A stretch of DNA of 43,463 nt from Lachnospiraceae bacterium (GTDB lineage: Bacteria > Bacillota > Clostridia > Lachnospirales > Lachnospiraceae): positions 1 to 43,463 of the forward strand of contig JAAWAR010000040.1 in the NCBI GenBank assembly GCA_022792295.1. Reading direction: 5' to 3'. Positions 7,672-15,592 of the stretch are shown here, piece after piece. Numbering within the stretch: position 1 is the first letter of the stretch; each line of letters begins with the position of its first letter. Position numbers and translations under genes: made by a program. Below the pieces are notes generated by a model. That model saw only the letters and a program-made list of their open reading frames with translations. It did not search any database and was not told where the DNA came from.

Positions 7672-8889
7672 CTATTCTCCCATGTATTTTTCTGTGTGCT
7701 TTGTATGTACGGCTTCGCTGATCCTTCTTAAGCCTTCTGAAAGAATCGCTTTCGGACATGCCAAATTCAGCCGGATATACCCGTCAGAATTCTGCACGAA
7801 CATATCGCCCCCCTCCAAGAGAACTCCTGCCTTGTAAGCAAAAAACATCGGGAGATTCTCATCCGGTTCAAAATATGCGTTCAGATCCACCCATGCCAGA
7901 TAGGTCGCTTCCGATATGTGGTACTTTGCCTTTGGCAGATGCTCCTTCAAATATTCTCCTGTGAAACGGAAATTTTCATCCAGATACGCCTGCAGCTCCT
8001 CAAGCCATGCGTTCCCCTTCTCATAGGCCGCCTGCGCTGCCGCAATGCTCAAAGGATTGTCAAAGTTGTAATGGCGGTCAAGCCATATATTGCGCAGGGC
8101 CTCGTCCCGAATGATGATATTGGAGATCATGAGCCCGGCCATATTGAACGTCTTACTGGGCGCCATGGCGGTCACTAATCTCTGATATGCCGGCATGATC
8201 TTCCCCATCGGGATATGCTTTTGATTCACACGGAGCAGGTCGCAGTGGATCTCGTCAGAGATTGTCCATAGATTATGCTTTTCAATGATTTCGGCGAGCC
8301 TTCTCAGCTCCTCCTCCCTCCATACACGGCCGCTCGGGTTGTGTGGGTTGCAAAAAATAAACAGTGTAGTCTTCTCATCTGCTGCCTTCCTTTCAAAGTC
8401 GTCAAAGTCGATCGAATAGGCTCCATTTTCGCAGAGCAGATTGGAACATACATAATCCTGCTTATTAAAATCCGCTGCATACTTAAAGTATGCATAGGAG
8501 GGTGTCAGAAACAACACTTTTTCGTCCGGCTTACAAATATACTCCACCAATTCATACAGGGCGGGAATGATTCCGTTTGACATGACGAGCTCCTTTTGGT
8601 CAAAACTCCAGCCATAGCGGTTTTGGCACCATCCGAGGAATGCTTCGTAATAGCCCTTCTCGAATACCCTGGTATAGCCAAGGATCCGTTTATCCAGCCG
8701 TTCCCGGATCCCGTTGATCACCACATCCGGCGTGGCAAATTCCATATCAGCCACCCACATGCGGATAAATTCTTCATCCTTGTAGGGAAAGGTCATCGTC
8801 TCGTCCGCATGGAAAATGTACCCGCGAAAACCGTCCGTATTCATAGCGTTCGTATGGCGTCTGTCAATGATCTCGTCAAAATTGTACAT
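7672..8889 (-). CDS. PatB/MalY-family PLP-dependent C-S lyase / aminotransferase
   Basis: 405 residues from ATG at 8889 (GYIFHADETMTFPY near residue 25 and WVADMEFATPDVV near 45 are typical of the family N-terminus). Fold-type I PLP enzyme: FCNPHNPSGRVW (about 170), SDEIHCDLL with the PLP-contacting Asp (about 205), and MAPSKTFNMAGL with the Schiff-base Lys (about 238). Members act mainly as cystathionine beta-lyases, releasing pyruvate, ammonia and a thiol. The frame is open 46 codons further upstream to 9027, but that stretch is Arg/Lys/Cys-rich, unlike the family, and would begin nine bases from the transcript start, so it is more likely leader. Possibly regulated by the divergent XRE gene. 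Confidence 0.9.
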   Translation of the reverse strand: MYNFDEIIDRRHTNAMNTDGFRGYIFHADETMTFPYKDEEFIRMWVADMEFATPDVVINGIRERLDKRILGYTRVFEKGYYEAFLGWCQNRYGWSFDQKELVMSNGIIPALYELVEYICKPDEKVLFLTPSYAYFKYAADFNKQDYVCSNLLCENGAYSIDFDDFERKAADEKTTLFIFCNPHNPSGRVWREEELRRLAEIIEKHNLWTISDEIHCDLLRVNQKHIPMGKIMPAYQRLVTAMAPSKTFNMAGLMISNIIIRDEALRNIWLDRHYNFDNPLSIAAAQAAYEKGNAWLEELQAYLDENFRFTGEYLKEHLPKAKYHISEATYLAWVDLNAYFEPDENLPMFFAYKAGVLLEGGDMFVQNSDGYIRLNLACPKAILSEGLRRISEAVHTKHTEKYMGE

Positions 8890-9036
8890 ATATGGTTCTG
8901 TCTCCCTTCTTTTTTTGCGCGGCCTGCCCCTTGTGTTCGTATGATGCCAGCCCGCTAATCTCCTTTTGGGCCTGCACGGTTTGCATCCGTTAAGCGGCCA
9001 GGCCTGGTTTGCACTACGTTCAAACATTCATTACAT
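8890..9036 (-). other. 147-base 5' leader of the C-S lyase gene
   Basis: From the deduced start of transcription (about 9036) to the ATG. It contains GGCCTG...CAGGCC and CCGCTTAA...TTAGCGG pairings and stays open in the frame of the gene. No known riboswitch motif was recognised. A short cysteine-containing leader peptide is conceivable. Confidence 0.4.
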
Positions 9037-9042
9037 GCCTAT

Positions 9043-9071
9043 AGTATAGCAACTGTGCATAAGCTCGTCAA
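9043..9071 (-). promoter_or_regulatory. Promoter of the C-S lyase gene
   Basis: Minus strand TTGACG (plus 9066-9071), 17 bases, TATACT (9043-9048). Confidence 0.75.
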
Positions 9072-9124
9072 AACCGCCTCTGTTTCGTGTGAATAGAATT
9101 TTGGAAGGATTTGTTTCTTTAAAA

Positions 9125-9153
9125 TTGATTTTTAGAGAGAAACCTGTTAAAAT
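9125..9153 (+). promoter_or_regulatory. Probable promoter of the XRE regulator, with a long leader
   Basis: TTGATT (9125-9130), 17 bases, TAAAAT (9148-9153). The roughly 200-base leader to 9363 holds AAACCTG...CAGGTTT (9140-9206), GCAGG...CCTGC (about 9221-9239) and GGCCC-GTCA-GGGCC followed by TTTT (9287-9304), a short terminator-like hairpin. Its sequence GCATCACAGG (9305-9314) recurs near 30316-30368. Confidence 0.5.
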
Positions 9154-9363
9154 TTCCGTATCCGGATAACGGGCAGCAAAAAATAGCAGGTTTGTCGATT
9201 TATAGGAAACAATCCAGCCCTGCAGGTTTCACTGCCTGCGGTGGATGTGGAAACACCGTCATTCTGCTTTGTTGCAGAGCCGCCTTGGCCCGTCAGGGCC
9301 TTTTGCATCACAGGTAAACCCGCGGTGCTTTCCCATGATCCAAAAATTCGGGAGGTATTTTAT

Positions 9364-10068
9364 ATGAGCAAAATCAGCGTTGAGATCGGAAAACGAATCC
9401 GGACATTCCGTAAAATGCGTCATCTGACCCTGGATGAGCTGTCTGCCATCATCTGTAAAAGCAAATCCACCCTATCCAAGTATGAAAAGGGTGAGATCGC
9501 CGTAGACATCGAGACACTCTACGAGCTTGCCGGCGCGCTCCATATCCATGTTGAACAGCTTTTGTGTCAAACGGGCCGGACAACTCTCTCTGCCCCGGAT
9601 CGCTATCCGGCATTTTTTAACGGGCTGTCCCAATTTTATTCCTACATATTTGATGGAAGAAACAGACAGATCATACGAAGTGTTTTTGACATCCTCTCCA
9701 AGACGGAGACGAATCAGTATAAGATCATGATGTATATGAATTTTTCCGATTATGATCATTATCAGATTTGTGAAAATACCTACTGGGGCTATATTGAACA
9801 TTACGACGCTGTCACCAACATCGCGCTTACCAACCAGGATACACCCATGGAAAAAGCAAGCGTCCAGATTCTCGCCTCTTATCTGGACGCTGATACCAAG
9901 TGGGGTTTATGGAACGGTTTTTCTTCCCGTCCCATGATGCCCATCGCGATCAAAATGCTGTTCTCCAAGTCCCTTCTGAAAGAGGACGCTGAACTTGCCA
10001 AAAAGCTCCAGGTCTCCCGAGAGGACATACGGCTTTTAAAGCACTACAACATGCTGTCCGTCACGTAA
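9364..10068 (+). CDS. XRE-family helix-turn-helix regulator with a C-terminal sensor-like region
   Basis: 234 residues from ATG 9364 (GGAGG at 9351-9355). Residues 5-60 are a Cro/C1-type helix-turn-helix: IGKRIRTFRKMRHLTLDELS then CKSKSTLSKYEKGEIAVDI. The rest (about 75-234) has no recognised domain but is helical with many aromatic residues (SQFYSYIFDGRNRQIIRS, NFSDYDHYQICENTYWGYIE). Similar proteins are found beside C-S lyase and peptidase genes in clostridia. It is divergent from the C-S lyase gene and ends tail to tail, with a 33-base overlap, against the M20 lid ORF. Ligand unknown. Confidence 0.85.
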   Translation: MSKISVEIGKRIRTFRKMRHLTLDELSAIICKSKSTLSKYEKGEIAVDIETLYELAGALHIHVEQLLCQTGRTTLSAPDRYPAFFNGLSQFYSYIFDGRNRQIIRSVFDILSKTETNQYKIMMYMNFSDYDHYQICENTYWGYIEHYDAVTNIALTNQDTPMEKASVQILASYLDADTKWGLWNGFSSRPMMPIAIKMLFSKSLLKEDAELAKKLQVSREDIRLLKHYNMLSVT

Positions 10069-10395
10069 CACGCTTCCCTTAACCCCGGCCATCATGGCGG
10101 CGCCGGAAACAATGTCTTCCAGGCGTTTCCTTGCCCATTCCAGCTTCGTTTTGTCAGCCGCCTGGATCTCGATTTCTCCCCTCGCCTGGTCCGGGACAAT
10201 ATTGCATGGCAGATTTCCCGAAGACGTGATCCGATACTCGATCACCAGCCCGGCGGCCAGATGCTTTCTTAAGCTCTCAATCCCCGAGATCGTCAGCAAA
10301 AGGCCGTCGAACGCGCTTCTTCCAAGATCCGGGGCTGCCGCCGCGTGCGCATTCTTTCCGGTAAAGGCCACTGCCATTTTGATTGATTCTGTCAT
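10036..10395 (-). CDS. Stand-alone M20 peptidase lid (dimerisation) domain ORF
   Basis: 119 residues that match only the inserted lid domain of M20 amidohydrolases: AVAFTGKNAHAAAAPDLGRS at the start, then GIESLRKH, a NIVPDQARGEIEIQAAD strand, and the final helix RLEDIVSGAAMMAG. Both halves of the catalytic domain are absent. ATG at 10395 follows AGAGGAG at six bases, and that ribosome site overlaps the stop (10407-10409) of the full M20 gene, so translation is coupled. The neighbour's own lid lacks the GKxxHA motif that is present here. It may be a remnant of a second, internally deleted M20 gene, or a lid acting in trans. Function not shown. Confidence 0.55.
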   Translation of the reverse strand: MTESIKMAVAFTGKNAHAAAAPDLGRSAFDGLLLTISGIESLRKHLAAGLVIEYRITSSGNLPCNIVPDQARGEIEIQAADKTKLEWARKRLEDIVSGAAMMAGVKGSVLRDGQHVVVL

Positions 10396-10406
10396 ATTCG
10401 CTCCTC

Positions 10407-11582
10407 TCAGGATATACATTCCGGCTGCAAAAGCCGTTCCCTTTCCCATTCAAAATCCTTTCGCGCCTGCGAGAGCTTTTGGGGGGTCTCAATAAAGTCA
10501 AGTCCCATGGCGGCCAGCGTCTTCGCTGCCGTTTGGATTGCCCGGTAAGCCTCCTCTGCCTTCCCAAGCTCCAGCCATTCTCTCGAATGCGCGGACGTCC
10601 CCTTTGGCGCAAACGCGATCCGGATTCCGATTCCGGGAACCTTAAACATCACATTGGCAAAATCCGTTGAGCCGACTCTCTTTCTGGCTCCTTCAATCCG
10701 TTCGGCTCCCGCCAGCTTTGCATTTTCATAAAAGCTGTCCACCAATGTCTGGATCGGCACCTTCGGCTTGTACTCTCTGCCCATACAGATGCGCACATCG
10801 ACACCGGCCATCTTAGCGGCACCCTCCAAAACGGCCCGGAATCTCTCCTTCAGCTCCTCGAAGTATCCTAACGTCGCGGACCGGACGCTGAATTCGGCAT
10901 GACAGCATGCCGCGTCCGCCTCCTCCGGCCAGTATGTATAGTGGATGCGCGCCCCATCCCGGATATGCTCCCGCATAAATTCCACGCCCTGAAAGGCCAG
11001 AAGCATCGCATCCATGGCCAGGCTTTCCCCGCCGTTCTCCTCTCCCGGCTTCGGCTTAAACCAGGCGTCAAACCGGACGGCCGCCAGGGTCCGCAGATCC
11101 GTCGTTGTCTCCGTACCGCCGTGCATGATCATGGCCACGTCGATGTCCTCAAAGCAGCCGTTTTCCACCATCACGATCTTTCCGCCCTCCGCGTGGCCCT
11201 CCTCATCCGGACAGCCGTATACGATCAGGGAAAACGGTTGCTTCCCGCCCAGGCATTCCTTCAAGGCCGCCGCCGCCCCGACCGCGGACGGGCCCTGCAT
11301 GTGATGGCCGCAGGCATGGCCGATCCCATAGATCGCATCGTATTCACATAAAAATCCGATCCTCGGCCCGCCTTCCAGGCTCTGATACACCGCCCGGAAT
11401 GCCGTGGGAAGCCCGCCGACGCCGCGTGTCACTGTAAATCCGTTTTCTTCCAGGTATGTGCACAGGGCCGCCTGGCTTTTATACTCCTCACAGCCCCATT
11501 CCGAAGCATCATAAATAGTATCCGCCAGCTCACACAGCCGTTTACTTTGATCCTCAACCTTCTGAAAAAGCAATTCCTTCAT
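10407..11582 (-). CDS. M20-family amidohydrolase / metallopeptidase (AbgB-like)
   Basis: 391 residues from ATG 11582, chosen for GGAGG five bases upstream. Metal-site motifs: GHACGHHMQGPSAVGAAAAL (about 88-107), CPDEEGHAEGGK (about 125-137) and MIMHGGTETTTD (about 150-161); the C-terminal GSTDFANVMFKVPG and GTSAHSREW are the family's last ligands. It hydrolyses an amide or peptide bond, with substrate perhaps an aminoacyl or aminobenzoyl-glutamate-type compound. The lid domain starts at about residue 165 but reads AWFKPKPGEENGGES where GKxxHA is usual. It follows the peptide importer genes after 96 bases and probably processes what they import. Confidence 0.88.
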   Translation of the reverse strand: MKELLFQKVEDQSKRLCELADTIYDASEWGCEEYKSQAALCTYLEENGFTVTRGVGGLPTAFRAVYQSLEGGPRIGFLCEYDAIYGIGHACGHHMQGPSAVGAAAALKECLGGKQPFSLIVYGCPDEEGHAEGGKIVMVENGCFEDIDVAMIMHGGTETTTDLRTLAAVRFDAWFKPKPGEENGGESLAMDAMLLAFQGVEFMREHIRDGARIHYTYWPEEADAACCHAEFSVRSATLGYFEELKERFRAVLEGAAKMAGVDVRICMGREYKPKVPIQTLVDSFYENAKLAGAERIEGARKRVGSTDFANVMFKVPGIGIRIAFAPKGTSAHSREWLELGKAEEAYRAIQTAAKTLAAMGLDFIETPQKLSQARKDFEWERERLLQPECIS

Positions 11583-11590
11583 TTGTTCCT

Positions 11591-11686
11591 CCTGATCTTC
11601 CCGCACGGCCGTCTATCGGCGGGCGGCGAGAAGCGTAAAGAAATAATGTTTCATGTCCTGATCTTCCCGCACAGATGTTTATCGGC
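11591..11686. repeat. Direct repeat pair of about 30 bp
   Basis: 11591-11620 and 11657-11686 share CCTGATCTTCCCGCAC followed by a diverged stretch and TATCGGC, spaced 66 bases. The second copy covers the stop codon of the ATPase gene and the first lies in the gap before the M20 gene, pointing to a local duplication of the gene's 3' end. Confidence 0.65.
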
Positions 11687-12632
11687 AGTCCAGCAAACAT
11701 CTGCAAAAATGTCCCTTTGAGATTTCCCGGAAAACCGGCTCCTCGCTTCTGCACGCCTCTGTACAGAAACGGCAGCGTCCCGCAAAGCGGCAGCCCGGCT
11801 TTGGGTCGATCGGGCTCGGCACGTCTCCCTCCAAAAGGATTCTGTTTTTCTCCGTCTCAATATCCGGCAGGGGAACCGCCGAGAGCAAGGCCTGCGTATA
11901 CGGGTGGAATGGTCTTTTAAAAATCTCCCTATAATCCGCCAGCTCCACAATTTTTCCCAAATACATGACGGCGATCCGGTCGCTGATATGCTTCACGACG
12001 CTTAAATCATGCGAGATAAACAGATAGGTCAGTCCCATTTTCCTCTGCAGCTCCTGCAAAAGATTCAGGATCTGTGCCTGAATGGAGACATCCAATGCCG
12101 ATACCGGTTCATCCAGCACAAGAAATTCCGGATTTAAGGCTAACGCCCGGGCGATTCCCACACGCTGCCTGCGGCCCCCATCCAACTCATGCGGATATGC
12201 GTTTGCAAGCCGCTCGGCAAGGCCCACCGTTTCCATCAGCTCATAGACACGGTCCTCCAGAGCCAGACGGTCGGCAAACACCTTCTGGACGATCAACGGC
12301 TCGGCAATGCTCTCAAATACGCTCTTTCTCCCGTCGAGGGAGGCGTACGGATCCTGAAACACGATCTGTAACCGGTTGCGCATTTTGCGGAGCTCCTTTT
12401 TATTCAGCTTTCGGATGTCAACGCCGTCAAAAAGGATCTCACCCCCGGTCGCCTCTAAAAGCCGCAGCACGACGCGGCCGAAGGTCGATTTCCCGCAGCC
12501 GGATTCTCCGACCAGCCCCAGGGTCGTGCCTTTCTGAATGTCCAGGCTGACATCATCCACCGCATGGAGCAGCCCGTTTTTGGTCTGAAAGTATTTTTTT
12601 GCATGACGGACGCTTAGAAGCGCTTCAGCCAC
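11679..12632 (-). CDS. Oligopeptide ABC transporter ATPase (DppF/OppF type)
   Basis: 317 residues from GTG at 12632 (GGGGGG seven bases upstream), overlapping the end of the preceding ATPase gene by eight bases. Walker [13 protein letters not shown] (about 35-46), Q-loop [11 protein letters not shown], signature [15 protein letters not shown] (a frequent OppF variant of LSGGQ), Walker [13 protein letters not shown], and H-loop FISHDLSVV. The C-terminal oligo_HPY region carries cysteines ([14 protein letters not shown]) typical of the Opp/Dpp family. It energises peptide import as a heterodimer with the neighbouring ATPase. Confidence 0.93.
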   Translation of the reverse strand: MAEALLSVRHAKKYFQTKNGLLHAVDDVSLDIQKGTTLGLVGESGCGKSTFGRVVLRLLEATGGEILFDGVDIRKLNKKELRKMRNRLQIVFQDPYASLDGRKSVFESIAEPLIVQKVFADRLALEDRVYELMETVGLAERLANAYPHELDGGRRQRVGIARALALNPEFLVLDEPVSALDVSIQAQILNLLQELQRKMGLTYLFISHDLSVVKHISDRIAVMYLGKIVELADYREIFKRPFHPYTQALLSAVPLPDIETEKNRILLEGDVPSPIDPKPGCRFAGRCRFCTEACRSEEPVFREISKGHFCRCLLDCR

Positions 12633-13626
12633 AGGCGTTCCCCCCTTCCCAGTCTTTTGCCGCCGCTAAACAGCGCACCCAATGTCCCGGCTCGGTCTCG
12701 ACCGGCCCCGGCTTTTCCTTCCCGCATCGTTCGCAGGCGATCGGACAGCGCGGATGGAACCGGCAGCCCTCGGGAAGCCTGGTCGGATCCGGCATCAGGC
12801 CCCGGATCGGCGTCAGCTCATTGCTGTCTGAAAACAGGTCGGGAATGCAGGCAAACAGCCCTTTTGTATACGGATGCTGGTAATTTTTAAAAATCTGCTC
12901 GCGGGTCCCGTACTCTACGACCTGGCCTGCATACAAAATCGCAACCGAGTCGCAGGTCTCCGCCACGATTCCTAAATCATGCGTAATCATCACCATGGAG
13001 GTCTTGTATTTTGCCTTTAATTCCTTCATCAGCTCCAGCACCTGGGCCTGGATCGTGACATCTAATGCCGTCGTCGGCTCATCGGCAATCAAAAGCTTCG
13101 GGCTGCAGGCCAGGGCGATGGCGATCACCACACGCTGCTTCATTCCGCCGGAAAACTGATGCGGATAATCCTTCCCTCTCTCCCGTTTGATCCCGACCAG
13201 TTCCAGCATGTCCAGCGCCTTTTCATACGCCTGCTGCCTTGTGATCTTGCCGTGCAGCCTTAAAACCTCCGCGATCTGCTCCGAGACCGTCATGACCGGG
13301 TTCAGACTTGTCATCGGATCCTGGAAAATCATAGAGATCTGCTTCCCGCGGATCCGCCTCATCTCCTTCTCGCTCTTTTTCAGCAGGTCTTCTCCCTCAA
13401 AGAAAATTTCTCCAGACAGGATTTTGGCGGGCGGGTCCGGGAGAATGCGCATGACGGCCTTTACCGCCGTTGTCTTTCCGGCTCCCGTTTCGCCGACCAG
13501 GCCCAGGGTCTTCCCCTCCTCCACGTCAAAGGAAAGCTCCTCCACCGCGTGGACGATTCCGTCTGAGGTATGGTACTGCACCGTCAAGCCCTTGATCTCG
13601 AGGAGTTCCCTCTTTTTTTCTTCCAT
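12625..13626 (-). CDS. Oligopeptide ABC transporter ATPase (DppD/OppD type)
   Basis: 333 residues. Walker A GLVGETGAGKTT (about 38-49), Q-loop IFQDPMTSLNP, signature FSGGMKQRVVIAIAL, Walker B LLIADEPTTALD, H-loop MITHDLGIV, and a C-terminal oligo_HPY region with RFHPRCPIACERC. ATG at 13626 follows GAGGGGGAG. It is the first of two ATPases in the operon and lies 13 bases after the DppC-type permease gene. Confidence 0.93.
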   Translation of the reverse strand: MEEKKRELLEIKGLTVQYHTSDGIVHAVEELSFDVEEGKTLGLVGETGAGKTTAVKAVMRILPDPPAKILSGEIFFEGEDLLKKSEKEMRRIRGKQISMIFQDPMTSLNPVMTVSEQIAEVLRLHGKITRQQAYEKALDMLELVGIKRERGKDYPHQFSGGMKQRVVIAIALACSPKLLIADEPTTALDVTIQAQVLELMKELKAKYKTSMVMITHDLGIVAETCDSVAILYAGQVVEYGTREQIFKNYQHPYTKGLFACIPDLFSDSNELTPIRGLMPDPTRLPEGCRFHPRCPIACERCGKEKPGPVETEPGHWVRCLAAAKDWEGGNACG

Positions 13627-13639
13627 TTTCTCCCCCTCT

Positions 13640-14509
13640 TTAGTCCTTCAGCTTCGGGTCCAGTGCGTCACGCAGGCCGTCGCCGATCAGATTCATCGCG
13701 AAAATCGCATACATGATCGCCGCGCCGGGAAAAGTGCACAGATGCGGGGCATTTCGTATAAAATCCCGCCCTGTCGAGAGCATGGAGCCCCATTCCGCTG
13801 TCGGCGGTACGATCCCCAGGCCGATGAAGCTCATGCTGGCGCAGGAAAGGATCGCGCTCCCGATCCTTAATGTAGCCTGCACCGTCAGCGGGGCAATGCA
13901 GTTTGGCAGGATATGGCGCGTAATAATAAAGAAATCACTCGCTCCTGCCGAGCGCGAGGCCTCCACAAACTCCTGCTCCTTTAACGACAGGATAGAGGCG
14001 CGGACGATGCGGCAGTAGCCCGGGATGCTCGAGATTCCGATTGCAATCATCACATTCTGCAGGCCGGTTCCCAGTGCGGATACGATTGCAATATTTAAAA
14101 GGATACTGGGAATTGCCAGCAAAATATCCATAAACCGCATGATCAGATTGTCGGAGGCGCCCCCGTAATAGCCCGCAACCGCACCCAGGCTCACGCCTCC
14201 TGCCAGCGAAATGCTGACGGCGATCAGGCCGACCGAAACGGAGATTCTCGCTCCGTAGATGATGCGGCTGAAAATGTCCCGCCCCAGCTCATCCGTCCCG
14301 AACCAGTGCTCCATCGAGGGAACAGCGCAGCGGTTTACAAGATCCTGCTTGTTGGGATCAAACGGGGCGATCAGGCCGGCGAAAGCCGCGCAGAGCAAAA
14401 GGACGATCAGCATGATGAGCCCTGCAACCGCACGCTTGTTTCTCCTGAACCTGCGCCACACCTCCTGCGCCTGGCTCCTTTTTTTATATCTGCCCGTCGT
14501 ACGTTCCAT
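13640..14509 (-). CDS. Oligopeptide ABC transporter permease (DppC/OppC type)
   Basis: 289 residues from ATG 14509 (GGAGGGGAGAGC just upstream; the longer reading from 14578 overlaps the previous gene). A short basic N-terminus, a first helix (AVAGLIMLIVLLLCAAFAGL), the OppC N-terminal GTDELGRDIFSRIIYGARIS motif at about 67-86, then five more helices and the EAA loop ASRSAGASDFFIITRHILPN that docks on the ATPases. Pairs with the DppB-type permease 16 bases upstream. Confidence 0.93.
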   Translation of the reverse strand: MERTTGRYKKRSQAQEVWRRFRRNKRAVAGLIMLIVLLLCAAFAGLIAPFDPNKQDLVNRCAVPSMEHWFGTDELGRDIFSRIIYGARISVSVGLIAVSISLAGGVSLGAVAGYYGGASDNLIMRFMDILLAIPSILLNIAIVSALGTGLQNVMIAIGISSIPGYCRIVRASILSLKEQEFVEASRSAGASDFFIITRHILPNCIAPLTVQATLRIGSAILSCASMSFIGLGIVPPTAEWGSMLSTGRDFIRNAPHLCTFPGAAIMYAIFAMNLIGDGLRDALDPKLKD

Positions 14510-14525
14510 GCTCTCCCCTCCTCCT

Positions 14526-15455
14526 TTAGCGATATTGCGAACGGATCCTCGGATCGATATAGGCATACAGAATATCAACCAGAAGATTGATAAGGCTGAA
14601 GGTTAGTGCGATGATCAGGACACCGCCCTGTACGACCGGATAATTTCTGGCCTTGATCGCATCCACCATCATTTTGCCGATTCCCGGGACCGCAAAGATC
14701 GATTCCGTCAGGACCGCCCCTCCTAAAAGAGAGCCGAACTGCATACCGATCGTTGTAATGACGGGAATCATCGCATTGGCAAGTGCATGGCGGACCGTAA
14801 TCCAAAATTCACTCTGCCCTTTGGCTCTGGCAGAGACGATGTAATCCTGACGGATCACTTCCAGCATACTCGAGCGTGTCATACGTGCGATCGCTGCCGC
14901 CGAACTTGTCCCGATCGTAACCGCCGGCAGAATCAGGTGTTTAAGTGAGCCGAAGCCCGAGGCGGGAAGCCATTTCAGATGCAGGGCAAACAGCAGCATC
15001 AAAAGAAGCCCCTGCCAGAAATTCGGCATCGCATTTCCGACCATGGCCAAGAACATGGCCGCCGTATCAAAGAAGGAATACTGCTTCACGGCGGAGATGA
15101 TCCCCATGATAAGGCCAATGACGACTGCCACCAGAACCGACGCGCCCGCGAGCATCATCGTATTGGGAAAGGTCTCTGCGATCCGCTCTGCCACAGGCTG
15201 ATGCGTCTGGTAGCAGACGCCCAGATCCTGATGCACGACCACATCCAGCAGGAAGCGCCCAAATCGTACAAAATAACCGTCGTTTAGCCCCATTTCTTCC
15301 CGAAGCATCTCGATCGCCTCGGGAGTGGCCCCCTCATCCAGAATAATCGCCGCCGGATCACCCGGTGTTATATACATCAGCGTAAACACGATCAGGGATA
15401 CGCCGAGCATAACAGGAATCATGAATAAAATACGACGCAGAATATATTTTGTCAT
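14526..15455 (-). CDS. Oligopeptide ABC transporter permease (DppB/OppB type)
   Basis: 309 residues from ATG 15455 (GGAGGGGAG upstream). Starts TKYILRRILFMIPVMLGVS, the standard first helix, with TPGDPAAIILDE just after it. The EAA loop YIVSARAKGQSEFWITVRHA is at about 205-224, and the C-terminus YAYIDPRIR is canonical. Six membrane helices expected. A 13-bp hairpin in the gap separates it from the binding-protein gene and may set a lower expression level for the membrane and ATPase parts. Confidence 0.93.
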   Translation of the reverse strand: MTKYILRRILFMIPVMLGVSLIVFTLMYITPGDPAAIILDEGATPEAIEMLREEMGLNDGYFVRFGRFLLDVVVHQDLGVCYQTHQPVAERIAETFPNTMMLAGASVLVAVVIGLIMGIISAVKQYSFFDTAAMFLAMVGNAMPNFWQGLLLMLLFALHLKWLPASGFGSLKHLILPAVTIGTSSAAAIARMTRSSMLEVIRQDYIVSARAKGQSEFWITVRHALANAMIPVITTIGMQFGSLLGGAVLTESIFAVPGIGKMMVDAIKARNYPVVQGGVLIIALTFSLINLLVDILYAYIDPRIRSQYR

Positions 15456-15490
15456 GCCGTACTCTCCCCTCCAAAAACCACTTGCGTACT

Positions 15491-15539
15491 CCGAACGCGT
15501 CTTTGGGTCCAAAAATACCCCCCTCTAAGACGCGTTCGG
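15491..15539 (-). terminator. Intercistronic hairpin between binding protein and permease genes
   Basis: CCGAACGCGTCTT (15491-15503) and its exact complement AAGACGCGTTCGG (15527-15539) form a perfect 13-bp stem. No T tract follows, so it is more likely a 3'-end-stabilising or partial-termination structure than a full terminator. Such hairpins often follow binding-protein genes in importer operons. Confidence 0.6.
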
Positions 15540-15592
15540 GAATATCCTTTTTCATCCAATCCGGCCCTATAGTATAGGACAGATCGTCACGG

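Noticed and set aside
8890-9027. N-terminal extension of the C-S lyase to ATG 9027
   Set aside because: It would start nine bases from the deduced transcript start without a ribosome site, and its composition does not fit the family.
9160-9363. Known riboswitch or T-box in the XRE leader
   Set aside because: Hairpins are present but no conserved core motif such as a T-box, TPP, SAM or glycine signature was recognised.
10396-10449. Longer start for the M20 lid ORF at 10449
   Set aside because: The extra 18 codons overlap the upstream M20 gene in another frame and have no ribosome site; ATG 10395 has AGAGGAG.
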